Below, in pieces: positions 60,172 to 64,000 of a stretch of 64,000 nt of DNA. A program made the position numbers and the translations under genes. Below the pieces are notes generated by a model, which was given only the letters and a program-made list of their open reading frames with translations, ran no database searches and had not been told where the DNA came from. Positions within the stretch are counted from its first letter, which is position 1. Every line of letters begins with the position of its first letter. Location: contig CAVXQE010000006.1 of assembly GCA_963763755.1 (NCBI GenBank), positions 124,001-188,000 of the forward strand. Direction: 5' to 3'. This DNA is from Gaiellasilicea sp963763755 (GTDB taxonomy: Bacteria > Actinomycetota > Thermoleophilia > Gaiellales > Gaiellaceae).

Positions 60172-60769
60172 CCGGCTTCGGCCCGAACGCGTCGATCAGC
60201 CGCTCGAGCACCCCGAAGTCGCCCTCGATCCGCACGCCTTCGGTCTGGCGGTTGACGACGAGGTGGTAGAAGCCGATCGCGTCGCTCTCGACGAAGACGT
60301 CGGGATCGTCGACGAGCCCCGGCCGAACGACGCCGTCGACCAGCGAGGCCTCCTCGTCGCCGATGCGGAACGCGAGCCGTCCGGCCGGCGAGATCGGCGA
60401 CAGCGCCAGATCGAGCGCGTCCACGAGCCAGCCTGGATCGAGCGCGTCGAGCGGGGGCGGCCCCATCAGCCGTGCGCCGAACCGTGCCAGCTCGTGCAGG
60501 ACGGGACGGAGCTCCTGGCCGGTCGGTGTGAGCTCGTAGACGGTCGAAGCCGCGGGCGGCGGCAGCTTGCGCCGTTCGACGAGCCCCGCGGCCTCGAGCT
60601 CCTTCAGCCGCGCGGCGAGGATGTTCGTGCCGATGCCGTTCAGGCCGTCGACGAGGTCGGTGTAGCGCTTGGGCCCGTGCATCAGCTCACGGACGACGAG
60701 GAGCGTCCACCGCTCGCCGACGAGGCCGAGGGAGCAGGCGATCGGGCAGTACTGGTCGTAGCGCTTCAT
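60146..60769 (-). CDS. HxlR-family transcriptional regulator
   Basis: The 207-residue product from ATG 60769 has the HxlR winged helix: QYCPIACSLGLVGERWTLLV, RELMHGPKRYTDLVDGLNGI, GTNILAARLKELEAAGLVER and YELTPTGQELRPVLHELARF. A C-terminal domain of about 95 residues (FRIGDEEASLVDGVVRPG) resembles an SCP2-like ligand pocket. It is divergent from the MFS exporter gene across an 84-bp gap with two direct repeats, and probably represses both. Confidence 0.9.
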   Translation of the reverse strand: MKRYDQYCPIACSLGLVGERWTLLVVRELMHGPKRYTDLVDGLNGIGTNILAARLKELEAAGLVERRKLPPPAASTVYELTPTGQELRPVLHELARFGARLMGPPPLDALDPGWLVDALDLALSPISPAGRLAFRIGDEEASLVDGVVRPGLVDDPDVFVESDAIGFYHLVVNRQTEGVRIEGDFGVLERLIDAFGPKPATPEPLLA

Positions 60770-60805
60770 CGAAATATCATTCTCCAGGATGACTTCACTT
60801 TTGCA

Positions 60806-60847
60806 AGTATAGCCTGCAGATAGGAAAGCATACCCTGCTGAAAGGAA
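60806..60847. promoter_or_regulatory. Tandem 21-bp direct repeats in the HxlR/MFS divergent promoter
   Basis: Two adjacent 21-bp copies (60806-60826 and 60827-60847) share 17 positions, with core CCTGC-N2-A-N-AGGAAAGC. A 21-bp period is two helical turns, so a regulator would bind the same face twice. Bacillus HxlR binds two direct repeats upstream of hxlAB, which supports an operator role. AAAGGAAAG also serves as the MFS ribosome-binding site. Confidence 0.6.
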
Positions 60848-60853
60848 AGCGCA

Positions 60854-62319
60854 ATGGTCGCAACTCCGCGATTGAAATGGTTCGGACTGGCGCTTCTCGG
60901 CGCCGTCCAGTTCATGGTCGTGCTCGACATCGCGATCGTGAACGTTGCTCTTCCCTCGATCCAGGCGGATCTCGGGTTCTCCCAGGGCAACCTGCAGTGG
61001 GTGATCTCCGCGTACGCGCTCGTCTTCGGCGGCTTTCTGCTGCTCGGCGGCCGGACGGCTGACCTCCTGGGGCGCCGACGCGTCTTCATGGTCGGCCTGG
61101 TCATGTTCGCGATCGGCTCTCTCCTCTGCGGGCTTCGCCTGGTCTGAGACGTCGCTGATCGGCGCCCGCGCCCTCCAGGGTCTCGGCGCTGCCACGATCT
61201 CGCCGGCCGCGCTCGCGATCCTGATGACGACCTTCGCCGAAGGCCGCGAGCGGAACATCGCGCTCGGCGTCTGGGGCGCCGTCGGTGGCTTCGGCGCCGC
61301 CGCAGGCGTCCTGCTCGGCGGAATTCTCACGGACGCGCTGTCGTGGGAGTGGATCTTCTTCGTCAACATCCCCGTCGCGCTCGGGGCCTTCGTGCTCGCT
61401 CCCGTGCTTCTCGGCGAGAGCAAGGACACGCGCGTGAAGACGTTCGACGCACTCGGGGCGATCCTGGTGACCGCCGGCCTGAGCACGCTCGTGCTCGCGA
61501 TCACGCAGGGCCACGACTGGGGTTGGAGCTCCGCCCGCACGATCGGCGTCTTCGTCCTCTCGGGTGCGTTGCTCGCAGGCTTCGTCGCCTGGGAGAACCG
61601 CGTCGCCGAGCCGCTGATGCGCTTCGGGATCCTGCGCACGAAGACCGTCCTCGGGGCCAACGTCGCCGGCTTCATTCTCGGCACGGCCCTCTTCTCGATG
61701 TTCCTGATGCTGACGCTGTACATGCAGCAGGTGCTCGGCTACTCGGCGATGAAGACGGGTGTCGCGTACCTCGCGGTGGCCGGCACGTCGATCATCTGGG
61801 CCAACGTCGCCGCGGCGCTCGTGAACCGTGTCGGCGTCCGGCCGCTGATCGCCGGTGGCATGGCGCTGCTCGCCGTCGGCATGCTCCTCTTCACGCAGGT
61901 CTCGGTCGACGGGACGTACGCCAAGAATCTCCTGCCGGGCTTCCTGATCATCGCGGTCGGGCTCGCGTTCTGCTTCGTCCCGATCTCGATCGCGGCCCTC
62001 GCCGGCGTCCAGAAGGCCGAGGCCGGCCTCGCGTCCGGACTGATCAACACGTCGCAGCAGATCGGCGGCGCAGTCGGGATCGCGCTGCTCTCCACGGTCG
62101 CGATCTCGCGCACCGAGAACGAGGTTGCGGCCGGCACCGCGGTGCCGCAGGCGATGACCTCGGGCTTCCAGCTGGCCTTCTGGGTCGGCACCGGCGATCG
62201 CCCTGGCCGGCGTCGTCGCCGCGCTCGTGCTGATCCGCCAGGAGGAGATCGCGGCAGCACCCGCGCCGGCACTCGCACCCCGAGGTCGCAGCCGCGAGCG
62301 ACACCGCTCGACGGCCTAG
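60854..62319 (+). CDS. MFS drug exporter (EmrB/QacA, 14-TM type), frame broken twice
   Basis: Corrected length is 487 aa. It begins WFGLALLGAVQFMVVLDIAI with the VNVALPSIQADLG signature (motif D1), LGGRTADLLGRRRVFMVGL (motif A), ARALQGLGAATISPAALAIL (motif B) and GVWGAVGGFGAAAGVLLGGI (motif C). Extra Gs lie near 61130 and 62192. About 14 membrane segments. Motif C marks a proton-driven exporter. Its control by the divergent HxlR gene suggests inducible efflux. The last bases overlap the convergent otsB end. Confidence 0.92.
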
Positions 62320-63036
62320 AGCGGCCGCAGCAGCTCGAGCATCGCCGGCGGCCCGTCGACCACGACGTCGGCGGCCTCGCGCAGCTCTGCCGGGCCCTCC
62401 GACGAGGCGACCGCGACCGTGACGCCGAGCTCGAGTGCCGCGCAGCGCGTTGAACGCGTCGAGGTCGGTCGTGTCGTCGCCCGCGTAGAGCGCCCGCTCG
62501 AGACCACGCTCGCCGAGCAGGTGGGCGACGGCGGTCCCCTTGTGCGCGGCGACCGGCGGGCGCAGCTCCAGCACCTTCCGGCCGAAGCGAGCGACGAGCC
62601 CTTCGTGGCGCGCCCGCGCAGCGACCGCCTCGAGCATCCGCAACGCCTCGGTCTCGTCCTCCGCGCGCCGGTAGTGGAAGGTCACCGTCAGCGGCTTGCG
62701 CTCGACGTCCTCCCAGTCGATCGTCGTCGCGAAGCTCTGCAGTCGTTCGCTCCAGGCGGCCGCCTCCGGCTCCAGCTCGAGCCCGTGCTCGCCGACGTAG
62801 ACGAGCTCGTCGAGTCCGACGACGCGACGGGCGTCGGCGCTCGAACGCCCGCTGATGCAGGCCACGAGCACGTAGCGATCGTTGAGGCGGCGAAGCTCCG
62901 CCCGCGTCTCCTCCGGCACCGCCGAATCGTGTGGGACGTCGACGATCGGCGCGAGCACCCCGTCGACGTCGAGCAGGATCGCGGTTCGATCCGGGGCCTC
63001 GGCGATGCGCGCGAGCAGGGAGTCGCCGTTCACCAC
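62316..63036 (-). CDS. otsB: Trehalose-6-phosphate phosphatase, frame broken near 62440
   Basis: Corrected length is 239 aa from GTG 63036 (63033 is equally possible). HAD motif I is ILLDVDGVLAPIVD, motif II region VACISGRSSADARRVVG, then YVGEHGLELEPEA, and motif IV YAGDDTTDLDAFNAL. An extra G near 62440 is followed by LELGVTVAVASSEGPAELRE. It removes phosphate from trehalose-6-phosphate. No otsA lies in this window, so the synthase is elsewhere. Confidence 0.92.
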
Positions 63037-63051
63037 CCTAGGATACGAACG

Positions 63052-63403
63052 GTGTCGCTGAAACTCATCGGGATCGGCCTCGTCGCCGGCCTCTTCAGCG
63101 CCCTCTTCGGCGTCGGCGGCGGCATCGTCATCGTGCCGCTGCTGATCCTCCTCGCCGGCTTCGAGGGCCGCGCCGCGACCGGGACGTCGCTCGCGGCGAT
63201 CGGGATCACTGCTCTCGCGGGCACGATCCTCTACGCGTTCGAGGGTCACGTCCACGTCGGCGTACGCGGCGCTCGTCGGACTTCCGGCCGCCGCGGGCGC
63301 GGTCGCGGGGACCGCCGTCCAGCAGCGCGTCTCCGGGCGGTCGCTGACCCTCGCGTTCGCGGCGTTGCTCGCCACGATCGCGATCTGGCTGCTCGTCGGA
63401 TGA
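63052..63403 (+). CDS. Half-size TauE/SafE-type permease (first half), frame broken near 63262
   Basis: Corrected length is 116 aa from GTG 63052. It holds the TauE/SafE N-half signature IGLVAGLFSALFGVGGGIVI and VPLLILLAGFEGRAATGTSL, then after an extra C near 63262 ALVGLPAAAGAVAGTAVQQR and a last helix LAFAALLATIAIWLLVG. About four membrane segments. Full-length family members (about 250 aa) contain this unit twice. ATGA overlap with the next gene, which encodes the second unit. Confidence 0.85.
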
Positions 63404-63783
63404 GCGCGACGACGGTCGCCTTCGCGCTCCTGCTCGGCTTCACGGCGGGCGTGCTCGCGGGATTCTTCGGCGTCGGCGGCGGGATCCTGTTCGTTCCGAC
63501 TCTCGTCGCGCTCGGGCTCTCCCAGCTCGGCGCCGAGGCGACATCCCTCCTCGCGATCCTGCCGACGGTCGCGGCCGGCACCTGGCGTCAACGCCGCTAC
63601 GGGAACGTCCGCTGGCGGACGGCGCTCGTGCTCGGAATGTCCTCGATCGCCGGTGCTGCCGTCGGCGTCCAGGTCGCAACGGCGCTGCCGGAAGACACCC
63701 TGCGGCGGCTCTTCGCGCTCTTCCTGCTGGCCGTCGCCGCACAACTCGCATGGCGGGCGCGGCGGCCAGCCCCGTATCCTTGA
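63400..63783 (+). CDS. Half-size TauE/SafE-type permease (second half)
   Basis: The intact 127-residue product repeats the unit: VAFALLLGFTAGVLAGFFGV, GVGGGILFVPTLVALGLSQL, GAEATSLLAILPTVAAGTWR, QRRYGNVRWRTALVLGMSSI and a last helix LFALFLLAVAAQLAW. With the preceding gene it would form a two-chain transporter of sulfite, sulfonates or other anions. Both chains face the same way by sequence, as in the internal duplication of TauE. Confidence 0.86.
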   Translation: MSATTVAFALLLGFTAGVLAGFFGVGGGILFVPTLVALGLSQLGAEATSLLAILPTVAAGTWRQRRYGNVRWRTALVLGMSSIAGAAVGVQVATALPEDTLRRLFALFLLAVAAQLAWRARRPAPYP

Positions 63784-63786
63784 GTG

Positions 63787-64000
63787 ATGACCGAGCACGA
63801 GGAGATCTGGCTCCCGCTCGTCGACGAGCCGATCGGAGGCATCGTCGCGCAGATTCAGGCCGACGACCCCGAGATCGAGCGCCTCGTGGGCTCGCCGCGG
63901 CGCATCCTCGCCTTCAAGACGTTCGCCTACATCAGAGCCGGCGTGAAGCTCGGCGAGCTGCTGGTCGAGAGCGATCTGCCGCCCTATGACGGCACGGAGA
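63787..64000 (+). CDS. Unidentified protein, truncated by the window end
   Basis: Only 71 residues are present from ATG 63787, three bases after the upstream stop. The sequence is acidic and starts EEIWLPLVDEPIGGIVAQIQ, continuing PRRILAFKTFAYIRAGVKLG. I do not recognise a family. Close spacing suggests co-transcription with the TauE/SafE pair. Confidence 0.6.
   Translation, partial: MTEHEEIWLPLVDEPIGGIVAQIQADDPEIERLVGSPRRILAFKTFAYIRAGVKLGELLVESDLPPYDGTE

Overview
The window is a high-GC stretch of a bacterial chromosome carrying the replication origin. The order parB-parA-rsmG-jag-yidC-yidD-rnpA-rpmH / dnaA-dnaN-recF-DUF721-gyrB-gyrA is the classical dnaA neighbourhood. GC richness, many GTG/TTG starts, pervasive 4-nt stop/start overlaps and a type II fatty-acid cluster suggest a deep-branching actinobacterium such as Thermoleophilia (Gaiella or Solirubrobacter relatives). 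That placement is inference; a marker-gene tree would settle it.

Layout. 1-4085: minus-strand segregation, ribosome and membrane-insertion genes. 4086-5900: oriC, with DnaA boxes on both sides of dnaA. 5901-13624: DNA clamp, RecF and gyrase. 13730-16162: a small MerR-like protein and an NfeD/slipin pair. 16176-24114: a ROK repressor divergent from a six-gene sugar uptake and breakdown operon (binding protein, two permeases, GH4 glycosidase, BadF-type kinase, ATPase). 24203-26309: a secreted amidase-like protein. 26325-31264: an ECF sigma gene coupled to fabZ-fabH-fabD-fabG-fabF. 31253-34584: small metabolic enzymes and acetyltransferases. 34633-36412: accD-accA. 36621-43636: LigD, a large M48 membrane protease, an acetyltransferase and NDH-2. 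43759-48771: sulfate uptake (sbp-cysT-cysW-cysA) facing an Rrf2 regulator and a homocysteine S-methyltransferase. 48795-50708: an ECF42-like sigma factor with two YCII/DGPF proteins. 50757-52997: an MrfA-like helicase. 53012-56127: a TPP riboswitch and thiD-thiM-thiE-thiL. 56114-64000: thioredoxin, glycosyltransferase, PolX, a PLP decarboxylase, an HxlR/MFS pair, trehalose-phosphatase, a split TauE/SafE transporter and a truncated gene.

A strong caveat applies to the whole window. About forty genes or gene parts are broken by a one-base frame change, and all but one fit a single surplus base. Undoing each restores a full-length conserved protein with an integral codon count, including essential genes such as gyrB and fabF. 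I read these as uncorrected sequencing errors and annotate each broken gene as one CDS. The most novel-looking element is a nested palindrome (about 54672-54763) lying in frame inside the 3' end of thiM, so that it is translated as a ThiM tail while the thiM/thiE stop-start overlap is kept. No rRNA, tRNA, CRISPR array, transposase or prophage was seen, and there is no gap above 300 bp without a gene.
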